64,000 nucleotides of DNA from Paracentrotus lividus (lineage: Eukaryota > Echinodermata > Echinoidea > Camarodonta > Echinidae). The stretch spans positions 17,418,667-17,482,666 of the forward strand of contig CALNVZ010002100.1 of NCBI GenBank assembly GCA_940671915.1. Direction: 5' to 3'. Below are positions 24,875-37,300 of the stretch, piece after piece (position 1 is the stretch's first letter; each line of letters opens with the position of its first letter). A program made the translations under genes and the position numbers. The notes under the pieces were generated by a model. The model saw only the letters and a list, made by a program, of their open reading frames with translations. It was not told the DNA's origin and did no database searches.

Positions 24875-25124
24875 CCCTGATAGACACAAGTGACGTACTA
24901 TATTACGAATACAGAATATTTAATATAGACGTAATTGCACCGCGTATTGACGTCTAAAGTACTATATATATATCGTCATAAAGAATAGTCATTTTAGACG
25001 TAAATGACGTAAATACGAAGTCTTTGACGTCAAACAGTGGGATGCAATATTACTCTATAAGATGGTCTATCCTGAGACGTCTTTAGAAGCGACGTACATC
25101 TTTGACGTCTTAAGAGTCCTAGGG
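24875..25124. mobile_element. MITE with CCCTGATAGCACAGTGACGTC ends, copy A2
   Basis: Counterpart of 16595-16877. The left end CCCTGATAGACACAAGTGAC is clear. The right end is degraded to AGTCCTAGGGC in this noisy copy. Confidence 0.55.
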
Positions 25125-27866
25125 CAATCGGATAATTGATATTCCCTTTTGTTTAAAATAATAAGATGCGTCACAGTCATACTTAACCTAATATTGGTAA
25201 TTACCATTCAACGACCTGATACGAAAATCGATGAAAGATTGTATCATTTACCGCCATATGCCATAGATGATATGTCACAATGTAATCATTACCGTCACGA
25301 CAGTCATAATGTCTAGGCACATAGATCTAAAGCTGAGTGAAGGAAAATACTATTATTTACATACGTGACATACTGAATATCCGCATATTCACTGATGATA
25401 ATAATGGACCAGGCGATACTCTGCATAAGAAAGCAGGTTGTTGCTGTTGTTGTTGTATGTTTCTTATTATTTTACGGCGCATTTTCATTCATATATGAAC
25501 ATATTTACCCTGAGGTAATAATACCTAGGGATGGGACTTATATACTGAGAGGTGACTAGTAATAATTTAGGTAAAATTAGACATGTTATAGTTTTCAAAA
25601 TGTGATCCTGTATTATCACCCGCTAAAACAAATATTTTAAAAAGACGAAAAGAAATAACTTGTGATCCTGCCTAGGGACATTTAGATGGCTAATTAGCGT
25701 AAAGTTCTGATGACATACCTCATAAACTGTTCTAATTGTAACCTAAGTAAGAGAATCTACTGTATGTGGCGTTTCTTTACGGACATTGATTGATTTGTGA
25801 TGTTTGACCATAGAGTTTGTTATGAGTAAGGTAATACTGACTAATATTCAGGTCCTACTCGCCGGTTTGTCTCGATCGTCTGATTCCGGCAGCTGCCTTC
25901 ACTGCGGGTCTGATCAGAGAAGTCGCCTGTGAAGTGACTCAGCAATAAACCGCTGGAGTTGTTTCTGTAGATTGGTCATGGGAGTTGAAATAAACCTGAG
26001 TAACCTCCCATTCCTTGTCAATTTAAGCATTATCAGAGTCAGTGGTTGTAGGAATGTCTCAATGCGACAATTGTCACCTTTCAGTCAGAAATAAGTATCC
26101 TTGTTCTAAAACATAGTGTAGCCGCCAACGAAGTACAGAATTAATGCCACACGTCAATCGGTCCCACGTTAATGGTTTAATTAGTCCCTTCAGCTAATCC
26201 CTCTCTGTCGCTGATGCACTAATGGTTTTGAAAAGGCCCCACAACCACAACGTACACACACTAATCATGACAATGTGGCCCGACGTCTCGGCTGATCAGA
26301 CGTCTACGATGACAGTTACCCATGGGTTGCAATTGTTCCAATCAGGTTGAAACTTATAGTTTTCTCAAAAACCTGCCATTTTGTGCGTCGCAATATCCCA
26401 AGTCAAGTTACGTCCCAGATACCTGCAAGGTAAACCAAATGGTCCAGACATTCCATCAGAGTCTTAGTTTTGGCTCCTGAGACACCTGTGCCCAAAGACA
26501 AGATGTCACTATGGTTAACACCCGCCTTAAAACGACCTACGAACGAAACGGTGCCTCATGGCCAAGGATTTTCTTTTGGGAGCCATAGCCATTCCGGGCA
26601 TCTCACCATATGAGTTTAAATAAAGGACTGTAGCCTAACTTGACAGAGAATGGGATTAGTCAATAAAAGTTATACAACTCTAACGTAATTAGGATCGAGT
26701 TCCGCAGGATGTTACATTATGTGATGCATACCCACGAGCCACTCGTATATTACATTGACTTTCTTTGAAAACAGGTGCGGTAGGACCATGCAGACCACAA
26801 GATTAACAGGAGTTTCGATGGGTAAATAGCGGATGTTCACACATAGGCCGGATAAGAAACGTACGAGAAAGATCAACTCGTGTTGTATTCCTATTCAACC
26901 ATGTAGCTCCTTTCACTTGAGGAAAGTAACGTTGATTTTGGCCCCACCGGTTCGGATCGACTATCTCCCGCAACAAGACGATTCACTTAGAACCACGTGC
27001 ATACGGAAGCTGACTGTATGCGTGATTCTACGGACTAACAGATAATCAATGCAAATATTGGAGAAAAATAAGGCATCATGTATGTACAGTTTTGGTATGA
27101 TTTACAAACGAATTACGACAGATGAAGATGTTAATTCCGGCAGTTTTTAGAGATACTAGCATAACGGATGAATTGCAAAAATATGCAAGTCATGCATTGG
27201 GCTAACATGTGTATTAATGTCAGTATGTCGGTAGTGAAGTCATGAAGCAGTTTCTAGTCACAGTCTCCGGTCAGTTCGTTCTTCCGTGCAGGTCTTCTGA
27301 CCTTTCGTTTATGATAACACCCCTTGCATACGATCTCGTGCCTCAGGAACGAGACGTGTAACTCACTTCATCTTCTCATGTATTTAATTCTAATTCGCTA
27401 GAGATGAGGCAAGGAGCTACGGACGATATCTTCTGTGAAACTACATGGCACAAATACGTCTTCCGAAAACGAGAGTCCTGATACGAAGGAACAGCTACTG
27501 GATCGTGATCAATTAGGATGACTTCATTTAAGAGGTTTGATTTCATTGAGATGGAATTTAATTTTCCGATATACCAATATATCTTTGCCGGTAAAATAAT
27601 GGCATTCATTACATAAAACTTAGGAGTATATGACGCCCTGCTCATTATCTATCATAAACTTCTAACACTAACTGATTATTTATTTGAGAAGTCTCAAAAT
27701 AGTAATTGCTACGTTAATCATGGCGAAATACGTTTATGACATACAACTGTGTTTGACATGACGAGAAAAGGTGATCATGCTCTGACATTAAGTTGTAGCA
27801 ACAGTCTGAATGGTAACGTATCACTGGTTCAAGCCGTTCCTTTTGCTCTAGATTCTGTTCTTTAAT

Positions 27867-29012
27867 ACCGCCCCAGTCACACTGAGCTCGTTCTTACTAC
27901 GTCCTTGCAAATTCTTGCCGAACCGGGGTGGTGTGAACGAGTGGACTTAAGTAAAGACTTAATTCGGTCTGTTTACGAACTTTCACGGACGAGGTCGGCT
28001 CGGATAGATGATATATATGCATTATCTATTCGATCCTCACTTAGCATACCTAACGTGTTAGTTGCATTAAGAGGTAAAGACGTGATGACGTATTGAGGAC
28101 TGCTTACCGTAACGTCATTGGCATCGTCATTATTCAGAAATATGTGGGTCAAGATTTCTACTCAGACCAATGCCCTTTTGTCATTTTTGCCCCCCCAAAA
28201 AATGTATAGATTTCTCTCATTGTCACAATGGGTGACAATTTCAACGGTGGATTTATTTCGCTATACCACCATCAACAGCCGAACGAGTTCTTACCATATT
28301 TCATTGAAAATATTGAAGGACGTGCTTAATATAATGTACACACGGAAGTGGACGTGCTAAAGACCTATTTTTAATCTTTGTTGGACATGGCAGCCAGGCT
28401 GGAAGGCAAAGACGCCTTCCATTTTTTAATAAAACGGAATGCAATAATACCGTCACAATGAACTAGTTCTCACTACGTTCTTGATGAACGGCTCAATCTG
28501 TTATACACACGGATTGAACGTAGTACAGACCTTTTTACAATCTGATTTACGAACTTGGTGGACGGGCGCGGACGGAAGAGAACGGAAAGGCAGTACGATT
28601 TTTTTTTTAACATGTTAAAAAAAAAAATCGGGCTGGCTTCTAATTCTAAAATTAACGGAGTGACAACGTACCTTCAGATGGGAAGGACTTACTTAGAACG
28701 AAAAGGATGTAGTACTACGAACTGTGCTACCTAGTTTACTTTTATCATGCTACACAATGGCAACTTCTGCTGACGGGGGAAGTGCTATGAACGGTATAGA
28801 GTGAACGAGGCGGTTCTCTCGGTCTCTGTAACTGGATAGCAGCGGGTTGCAGACGAGGTAACGAGGACTGTTTAGGTCATGGTACTAGCATCGTGTAATG
28901 AGAAAATATTTGATAAAAGTTATGCGATTCCAGGCCGATCAAGCCCGTTTAGCATTTTTTTAAAGAAGGGGCAAGACGTTATAGAACTACGCTCAGTGTG
29001 GACGGCCTCTCT
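27867..29012 (-). mobile_element. CCGTCACACTGAG DNA transposon, TAA-flanked, full-length copy
   Basis: The left end CCAGTCACACTGAGCTCGTT is mirrored by the right end GCTCAGTGTGGACGG. TAA lies just outside both ends (27863-27865 and 29013-29015), fitting the 3-bp target duplication of PIF/Harbinger elements. It is 1.15 kb with no transposase frame. An internal end-like sequence, CCGTCACAATGAACTAG, occurs at about 28452. The part from 28450 to 29010 matches 32955-33520 in reverse complement, so the two copies lie in opposite orientation. Subterminal CGTAGTACGTCC-type repeats fill both halves. Orientation is arbitrary, set relative to the copy at 32955. Confidence 0.75.
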
Positions 29013-31325
29013 TAATCCAAACTAAAGTCACTTCGTTAATCAAATTACAAATAGACTATAGGATGGTTGTCCAATTTGTGACTTCTCCCAGGGTTAGCCA
29101 TCCCACAACACTTTAGGGATATGATAATGTATAAAAATAATATATAGTAAGCAAATTCTTATATGTCGCATATCTTAGATTTTGCACCAGCTTCTCAAAA
29201 TAGAATTTAAGAATAATAAACACTACGAAAATCGATCAAACTTGGCATGTCCCCATTTGCTTGCGTGTTGTTATTACACATTTCGCCACTATCAATAAGT
29301 GCTGCATGCCACGAGGCATTCTCAACCTCGTTCGGTTTTATTCGTTAGTCGTCTGAAAATATTCATTTCGAAGGCACCGATTGATCAGGGATTCCGGTTA
29401 ATATGCTTTATAAAAACTATATCATGACACATGAAAGGGTCAAAATGACAACGACAGCAGAGCTGTATCAACACATTAATTAATCTTCCGATTGTCCAAT
29501 CATTGATGTGGTTGATAACTCTATGTTGTCATTGGTCAAATTTAAGCCTTCAAGTGTACATGATTATTGCTTTTATATTTCTCATCCCACCCCTATGTGT
29601 CTCTCTCTCTCCCCCCCCCCCCACGATGGCTAGGAGGATGGAGGGGTAAGAGGTGGTATGATGAGGCATTAGTTGCATGTTTTCATATCTTGTAGATAAT
29701 AGGAAAATTAAATCTATTTGAATATGTTTTGTGTTGTAGTTAATTGTTTTGGAGAAAACTGCAATATTTCTTAATCTCAAATAGCAAAAGATCAAGTTTT
29801 GTCGTTACTCATCAAACCTGATACCGACTGCTTAACCTGTCTGTAAAAGCAGATATGGAGTGCAAAATGAAATTTTAGCCTACATGAGGGGCACATAGAG
29901 TTAGATACTAATTAAAAATGACTTATGCCACTTGTTTCCAGTTGCCATTAAAAGACAGCCGTGGTTTGCGTTTCAAAACGAGTGGAAATTAAGGAGACCA
30001 TTTTGTTTAAATTTGTAGTCTGGAATGAATACATGATTAATTTTCTCTTCTTCTTTATTAATAGGGAGAAAATAAATTGAGGGAGTAGTAATTTCGTTGA
30101 AAAATACCAGACCCAAGCCCGCACTGTTTTCTTGCAACAAAATTGATTCAGTTGTGTTCCGATTCATTACTCTTTCATTAGCAATAGTGATTCGAATTTA
30201 GGTTGGTTCTCTCAAATCATTGATAATGTTTGGTTACTATTATGACTGGATATTTCCTGATGTTGGGGACATATTTTGAAAAGTTAGGTAAAGAATCCAT
30301 GATAATGATTGTATAAACTAATTTGGGCCCCAATAATCCTGTCTCAACAATCACTTTCATTTTTTCACTGGGAATCAAAGACGTCGAGGTTTGATCTCGT
30401 TTGTTTACATACGCAACTCACTATCGCTAGGGGTAAAGAAATGTGATTTGTTTTGAACGAGGCCGCATAGCATCAATCGACAGGTACATGGCCGTGCATT
30501 TGCTTTTAATATACGTAAACACACAGTTAATGCCGCCTTTTCAGTTGATTCAGCCAAGTCAGATTGGAGTGAGCGGTGATATTTTTTTCTTTTTTTCTAG
30601 CTGTATTGCAAATTAGAAGATGCGCGACATATCGCATTGATGTTGCCTGTTTTAAATGGATTTCATATGACAGGAGCGTGGTGGATTTTTCAACCGCGCG
30701 GAAATGGAAAACTAGCGACATTATCGGGAACCATCCCATAGTCTAAAAGCCTAATAATAAATTTAGACAGAGACACATTATACTGTCTTTCTCCCAAGAG
30801 AATTGATTGATAGGAACAGATCATTATAGGCGTTGCTCTCGCCAGGGACACGTCTTACAACTTTAAAAAATAAAGGGTCAAAATAACTCAATTCCGAGTC
30901 AGTTCGGATCGTACATAATTGCCACACATCTGGCATGTCCATAATTGACCTAGAATAGTGTAAAATATCCCCAGAGTAGAATTATTTTGTCCCTTTACCT
31001 GTTTTTCTGAGTTATACGAATCATCCTTTGAATTATATAACCTAATGGTCTGTTGTGCTTTTAGTGATAGGCCCCTATTGTTTGTGTTCGAGAGCAGTTG
31101 CTGTTTCAGGAGATTCCTTGCAGTCTCGGCGTAGGACCTCAATTATGCCTTTTGTTCAGTGGTAAAAGCTTTTGAATTTCTAACGGCTACCAAAGCCGTG
31201 CGCTGAGGGAAGAGCAAAAATCATCAAAATTTTACGTGCCTGTATCTCCCTTATTTGCGCATCAAAATGCATGAAAATTTCAGAGAACATAAGAAATGAT
31301 AATATCATGCTTCTTATAAAATGGT
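29013..31325. other. Unique DNA, no gene recognised
   Basis: A CT/C tract lies at about 29600-29623. I see no supported coding frame, RNA gene or repeat end. Confidence 0.5.
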
Positions 31326-32234
31326 ATCACAAACATGTGAGTGTTCTATGAGATACGAGCATTTATCCGTTTCAAAGGTCTCGAGAAATAGGTTTTGTAT
31401 TTTTCCCGACACAAGTCTGGGAATAAATGAATATAAAAACAAATACCAAATTCATATTCTTCAAACATTACTCTCGCTCCCTCTTTATTTTTGTGTTTGG
31501 GCAATGAGCAGTTTTCTATAAATCTACCTTCAAAAATGCAATACTTTGCATTGAAATCTGGAAACTGCAGTGGCCCATGACAATGACAATGACAATGGCA
31601 ACGGTAGTGACAATACGACAATTACAATGACAACGATCGGATTAGCGCATCGGTCAGTGGCGCATGCGCTCTACCGAACTTGCAATCGGTAGCGAGCGTC
31701 ACTGTTCATGGGACTACAGGTTTGCAAAACGATATTGCACTTAGTACATGGGACTACGTCATATTACTTTTAAGGAAGGGTTGTGAATGACTTTGACATC
31801 AACCTTTTCCCGACATAACCGTGGGAAAACTTTTTAGGAAAAGATATTTCGGACACGGTTTCGAAATCAAATAATTAATCTCATACTAAAGTGTCGTTCT
31901 TGGGCAATGGTGGGAAACATGAAAATTAATTACTAGTAGTTATTTTAAAGAGATTTTTCTTTCTTTTTGGAAAGCTTCGTTAAAGCCTAGATTTAATAAT
32001 ATAAATACAGCTTTTAGAAGATATTATTTTTATCATAAGTAAGAAGAACTCTTACTAGTAAAAACAGTCGTTTGATTTGTTTCATTTGCTGGTAAAGCGA
32101 GATATCGTTGTTCAACCGAGGCACTTCTGTAGCGATTTTGCTGTATAAAAAATTGTCTATTTTATGCAAATGAGGCAGACGGCGCGAAAGCTTTTGCGAT
32201 CTTAATTGGGGTGCTACGCTTGAACTGCTTGGTT

Positions 32235-32502
32235 AGGGTGGTATCTCACTTCGCGGAGACGTCTCCGCGACAGAATAGAAAATTTCGTCTCCGCGACGGA
32301 TAAAAAGTATTAAAGACGTCTCCGATATCGCGGAGACGTCTCGGAGACGGATTCGGGACTACTTCAGACTGTTTATTTTTTTTATATTGTCGCGGAGACG
32401 TCTCCGCGATATCGGAGACGTCTCTAATACTTTTTATTCGTCGCGGAGACAAAATTTTCTGTTCTGTCGTGAGGACGTCTCCGCGAAGTGGGATACCACC
32501 CT
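32235..32502. mobile_element. Palindromic MITE, AGGGTGGTAT ends, copy 2
   Basis: Ends AGGGTGGTATCTCACTTCGC and GGGATACCACCCT are inverted. The arms are about 110 bp each and contain GGAGACGTCTCCGCGA several times, plus AAAATTTCGTCTCCGCGAC and its complement. The element is close to one continuous palindrome with a short central AT loop. No coding capacity. Confidence 0.9.
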
Positions 32503-32954
32503 TGGACCTCAGTTAATACACTAATGAGTCCTACACCAGAAATGGCCAAACGAAAAAACATCAACAAAATCTTGATTCGAATGGCTAAAATTGTGTGGAT
32601 TGTTCGGTTTGAAATTTGTATGGAATAGGCGGATCTATCAAAGTCCCCCTCCCTCATTTGATGGCACAACAAATAATATAAAACGAAATCGTGTTCGATC
32701 GCTTTCCATTGGAAAAATTTGTGTGATCGGATTTTGTAAACAAACAATTAACATGGCGGCGTCGTACTAGGAAGTACCCTTCGATTTCGTGGTCTTAGCT
32801 TCGACCTAAGGGGTAGATTTTGCAGATTTTAATGCTTCCAGAGACAGCTCAGATACGAAGAAAGTGGTAAGGATGGGTGTGGATGTGTTTCGTTAAAGCA
32901 ACTTTCGAACGATTTGAAGAACTTTAGATCTAACTTAGATCTAATTCTTGATAA

Positions 32955-33950
32955 GGGGGCCGTCACACTGAGGTCGTTTAAACGTTCTTGCCCGTTTTTG
33001 CCCGTTTTAAAAAAAAATGCTGAACGGGCTTTGGTCGGGTTGGAACTTATAACTTTGAAAAATAATTTCTTGAATACGATGCTAGGCAGTTCATAAATAG
33101 TTCTCGTTACGTCAATTCCGTCTTTATCGCGTCCGCAATACGTTGTTATCCAGTTGAGAACGAGTAAACTGCTCGTTCACTCTATACCGTTCGTAGCACG
33201 TCCAAACGGTCACTAAAAGTGCCTATGCGCAGCACGATAAAAGTTAGGTACCACGTTCGTAGTACGTCCTTCTCGTTCAGAGTAAGTCCTACCCGTTTAA
33301 GGAACGTTGTCACTACGTTTAATTTTAGAACATGTTCAAAAAAATCGGAATGCCTTTCCGTTCTCTCCGTTCGGGCCCGTTCGCCAAGTTCGTAAACAGA
33401 TTGTAATCAGTCTGTACTAGATTCTAAAAGGTCTGCACTACGTTCAGTCCGTGTGTAAACAGATTGAGCCCGTTCACCAAGAACTACCTAGAACGCAGTG
33501 AGAACTAGCTCAGTGTAACGGGAATTATGACATGCCGTTCAGTTTAAAAATTGAAACGTATGTTCGTAGTACGTCCTTCTCGTTCAGAGTAAGTCCTACC
33601 CGTTTAAGGAACGTTGTCACTACGTTTAATTTTAGAACTTGAATAATTAATATACAATGCTCGTTTGCATGACGTCCTAGCACATCTTTAGAACGATTTG
33701 AGTACGGCAATTTCGTTTGTAGTACGTCCATCTCGTTTTAGGTACGTTGCCACCCCGTTAAATTTTAGGACGAGATGGGCGCCCGATTTTTTTTGAACAC
33801 TTTTTTGGAAATCCGACCGAGCTAGTCCATGAAGTTCGTAAACAGATCGTAAGAAGTATTTACTACGTCCACTCAGTTTACACACAGACTATGCCCGTTC
33901 GGTAAAATTTGCAAGGACGTAGTAGGAACGAGCTCAGTGTGACGGGGGTA
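32955..33950 (+). mobile_element. CCGTCACACTGAG DNA transposon, TAA-flanked, polymorphic insertion
   Basis: Starts GGGGGCCGTCACACTGAGG and ends GAGCTCAGTGTGACGGGGG. TAA is duplicated at 32952-32954 and 33951-33953, and the paired copy B2 at 50421-50430 reads CTTGATAACG with a single TAA, an intact empty site. The interior contains a direct repeat of about 80 bp (about 33257-33335 and 33556-33640) with GTTCGTAGTACGTCCTTCTC, and an internal right-end-like sequence CTAGCTCAGTGTAACGG near 33505. Minus-strand frames at 33525-33885 translate these repeats and are not genes. The 3-bp TAA duplication suggests a PIF/Harbinger-type non-autonomous element. Confidence 0.88.
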
Positions 33951-34054
33951 TAACGATATATAGCGGTAACGTCTACCCAATCCGTAGCTCCGGGATTGCT
34001 GCTTCGTGTACGGGCTGCTGCAGACATATTAGTCCGCACTGTTCCGTAGACCTA

Positions 34055-34225
34055 GGCCCTGTTACGACCGGTAATGTTGCAGTGATGCATGATTTCACAT
34101 CAACGCATTATTTCCGTCTGGGACCAACATTTGACGTCAACATCCGAAAGACGTGACTGGGATTCGGACCTCGTTCGATGCGCATCAGTTTGGAGGCTGT
34201 TTCCATATACCGGTCGTAACAGGCC
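34055..34225. mobile_element. MITE with GGCCCTGTTACGACCGGTA ends
   Basis: The left end GGCCCTGTTACGACCGGTA is mirrored by TACCGGTCGTAACAGGCC. CTA on both sides is a candidate 3-bp target duplication. It is about 171 bp and non-coding. The counterpart in duplicate B2 is at 50537-50706. Confidence 0.85.
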
Positions 34226-34286
34226 CTACTAGAAAAGTGGTGATATTAGTCATCTAAAATCAGTTGGCCTTTCGTGAAATATTCTC

Positions 34287-34311
34287 NNNNNNNNNNNNNN
34301 NNNNNNNNNNN
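34287..34311. other. Assembly gap, 25 N
   Basis: Twenty-five N, directly at the right edge of duplicated segment B1. A fixed 25-N gap is left by some long-read gap-filling tools. Confidence 0.99.
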
Positions 34312-37300
34312 TATTTCATAGCAAAGAGTTAACGCCATCTTGCTCTCAAAGCTTGGCTGATGCATCTCGCTTAAGAGCTATGTGTATGTGCTCAATCGAA
34401 ATCACAATTACATCCTTCTCCTTAGAGCCAAACGCACTCCACTGATATTCATTGGACATTGAATTAACGTCTTTGTTTCTCAATGGGCAACAGTCTTGTG
34501 GGTTAGTTGGAGTAAATATTTATTGGATATGAACTGTCAAGGGGCTAGTAGGCGAACACTGGTGATGTATTGTTGATGTCCTCTGGATCTATGATGTGTA
34601 TCCGGGAAGGAGATATTCCGCGAACAATATCTCCTTGGTATTAGTTGACACTAGTATTCCCACTATGTTCCAACTTCATATAACCCCCCCCCCCCCACAC
34701 ACAACACACACACAACACCCTTTAAAAAAGCAATATCAAAGTCATCGGCCCAGAACCAGGATTCGAAATTAAGCGGGGGGAGGGGCAAAACCGGTAATTT
34801 AAAAAAGAGCGGTTACCAAAAATTTTTCTGATGTTAACAATGTACTATGCACATTCTAATTGAGAAGTTTTTTAAAATGAGGGGAGGGGCCCATGGCTGC
34901 GCAGCGACCTATGGATCCATCACTAAAACGCTGACATCTCTTTGTAACCGTGTAATTCAACAACCCCCTTTTTCTCCCATCTTTTTCTCAATATTGGTGG
35001 ATGTTCATTATGAATTAACAATATCGTTTTTTAAAGCTCTTCTTTTTTCTACTTCATTCTTTCCTCTACTCTTAATTCAATATTTCCCTCTAGAGGGTTT
35101 GAATTCCCATCCCTCTCCTTTAGTATTAAGGTCCATTGGCAAACATGAATCTTCCCATTTGCCACCTGCTGAATATGAACTACATGTTTTCATGTAGAAA
35201 AAAAAAAAAAAATCATTATTACAGAAATTGTTTTTTGTCAGAGTTCTTCTGATGTAATGATTACTATTACATATACATTGTACCAATTGTCTTGGCAACA
35301 GTTGTCAAAAAATTGACGTAGGCCTTACACCTTTGCCATTGAGGTCACAGAAGAGGAGGGGCCGAACGAGAAGAAAATAAACAATCCTTCTGTCGTACAC
35401 ACATGAAGCCAATGATTATACCAATTTTTGATTACCCATTGGCGCCTCATTTTCTATTATCTCACTAGATCGCTTTAACACTCCTACAGACAAAGCTGAG
35501 AGAGGATTAAAATAGGTCAAAATAAATAGACGCAGCTTTCTCACCCAGATCTCATTATGGTGCCAAGGAGACTGTTTCACTTACCAATTTAAACGATAAT
35601 CTAGCAGTAGTAGTCATGCATGAAATAAGATCAAATGATTCTTGTTTTATACTACCGAATCTCAAGCCATAAGGAAATAAATACTACCACACCAAAAGGA
35701 GGATTTACATCAGGAAAAATTGCGAGAATTTGCTGTGAAGGAAAAGAGTAAAATTAAGCATAATCTTCTCGTAACTGGACAGACCCAAATTATCTTCAAA
35801 TCATAATTTTGGCTGTAAGAACTCAAGTTTCAGTCATGGCTTTTAAAAAAGGAGAAAGAGTAGAAGGAGTATATAGTTGTATTAATTATACCCAAATTTC
35901 AATGATTGCTAAATATGCTTTCTGGTAGTAATATTTTGCTCATGTGTAATGCAGATCATTATACATGTGTTAACTGTATTCTGCCCCTATGGAAATTGAA
36001 ATCAAAGTTGTGCCCTCGTACAACGACCGCGGTGCCTAATACCCCTCATTTATATACGTTTCATGCAACTAATACAGATTTTTAGTTTTTAACACACATA
36101 ATTCTAAATGGGGATCATGTTATCATTATCTATTAACAAGCTTACATTATACTGTACTGTAGATTATCTGCATGTAGGCTTCATAAACAGTATGAGGCTT
36201 CCCGTATCGCTTTGGTTAGTCAATGCCCTTCCATGCTAATGTATGTAGGATATGATATATAAGTATGGAGGAAAATTTTTGCAATATTAATCAGAAAATA
36301 TAGATTATTAAGGAACCTTATCGGAGGTACATAGGTATTTGATGAATTAACATGGAGAATTCAGTTGGTATGTCGTCATGCAAAAAACTGACCAAAAGCC
36401 TCAAAAGATGCCAAATTTACGAAGGCTTACACATTATATTATTTGCCTTTAGATTCAAGTTTTTGGTTATTATCAAACACAACATTATTTCACTACATTG
36501 TCTGATTTATAATTTAATTAGATAATATATGTGATTTGATGCGCCAAATCCACTCTGTGGAGTGCTAAAGGCACAATGGAAAAAGGAGGAGATTAGATGA
36601 AACATACATGTGCACAAAAAACTCAATAAACAATATTTGTTATGTTTTGCTTTAAGTGGAGGAAGATACAATATTCGTGAACAATGTTAAAATCTTCCTA
36701 CCAGCATATCTTACAATGTGACGCATTAATATAATTGAGGTTTCAGGGACAAACGTCACTGCAATGTAAGGTCACATGGAGTTCGAACATTCAGATTGAT
36801 AACGGGTTGTTTATATTATTTCTATTTTCACATTGAATTTAAAACAAAATTTGAATAAAAATGCGTACTGCACTGTGTATCAAAGAAAAGAAACATGACT
36901 TGATACCAGTATCGAAAAAAAAAAAAAAATCAAAAAAAAAAGTCAAAATCTCTAATTTGTAGCGTAAATTTATATTTCACCCACACTTCAAGAGATTTTA
37001 TTTTTCCAAAACACCAAATTCCTTTCATTTTCGTTTCATTGGCAATCAATTTTTTGAAAAATAAAGTTTATAAAAATATATAATACATAGAAAATGCTAC
37101 AATTTGTATCAACTTACAACCAAAATATGGACATGTACATACATGTAGGATCTATGCAAAACATATATACATGTAGCTGTAAGGCCTTAATGGATGCATA
37201 CATGATGTTACTGTACTTAATCTGGACAGTTTTCCACTGAACATTAATTTGCTTTTCAACGATGAAATTTTTAATAGTTTTTCCTCTCTTGGAGCGATTT

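Larger units (their letters stand above)
19542..27966 (+). repeat. Duplicated 8.4-kb segment, copy A2 (starts at the 100-N gap)
   Basis: Collinear counterpart of 11087-19441. It starts inside the right arm of the foldback element and carries the same microsatellites and MITEs in the same order. It differs by an extra 336-bp hAT-like insertion at 23826-24161 and by dense small indels, especially from about 24.8 to 27.5 kb. The frames at 20197-20586 and 21484-21921 are not preserved in copy A1 and should be ignored. Confidence 0.92.
31326..34286 (+). repeat. Duplicated segment B1 (carries an extra transposon)
   Basis: Collinear with 48476-50775. Shared landmarks include CGACACAAGTCTGGGAAT (31409) against the equivalent at about 48567, GGGCAATGAGCAGTTTT, the palindromic MITE, the text CACTAATGAGTCCTACACC (32519 and 49931), TTTCGTTAAAGCAACTTTCG, and the MITE at 34055. 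B1 has an extra 996-bp transposon at 32955 and an ATGACA-type simple repeat at about 31577-31630. B1 reads cleanly and B2 is indel-rich. B1 ends at the 25-N gap. Confidence 0.9.

Noticed and set aside
31640-31720. tRNA-like text on the minus strand (GGTAGAGCGCATGCGC)
   Set aside because: Only an A-box-like piece is present, with no B box or cloverleaf; the counterpart in B2 is further degraded.
32235-32502. Long hairpin as a microRNA precursor
   Set aside because: It has transposon-type termini and multiple copies; the hairpin is explained by the MITE inverted repeats.
33525-33885. Two overlapping minus-strand frames with similar peptides
   Set aside because: They translate the internal repeats of the CCGTCACACTGAG transposon; no transposase motif is present.
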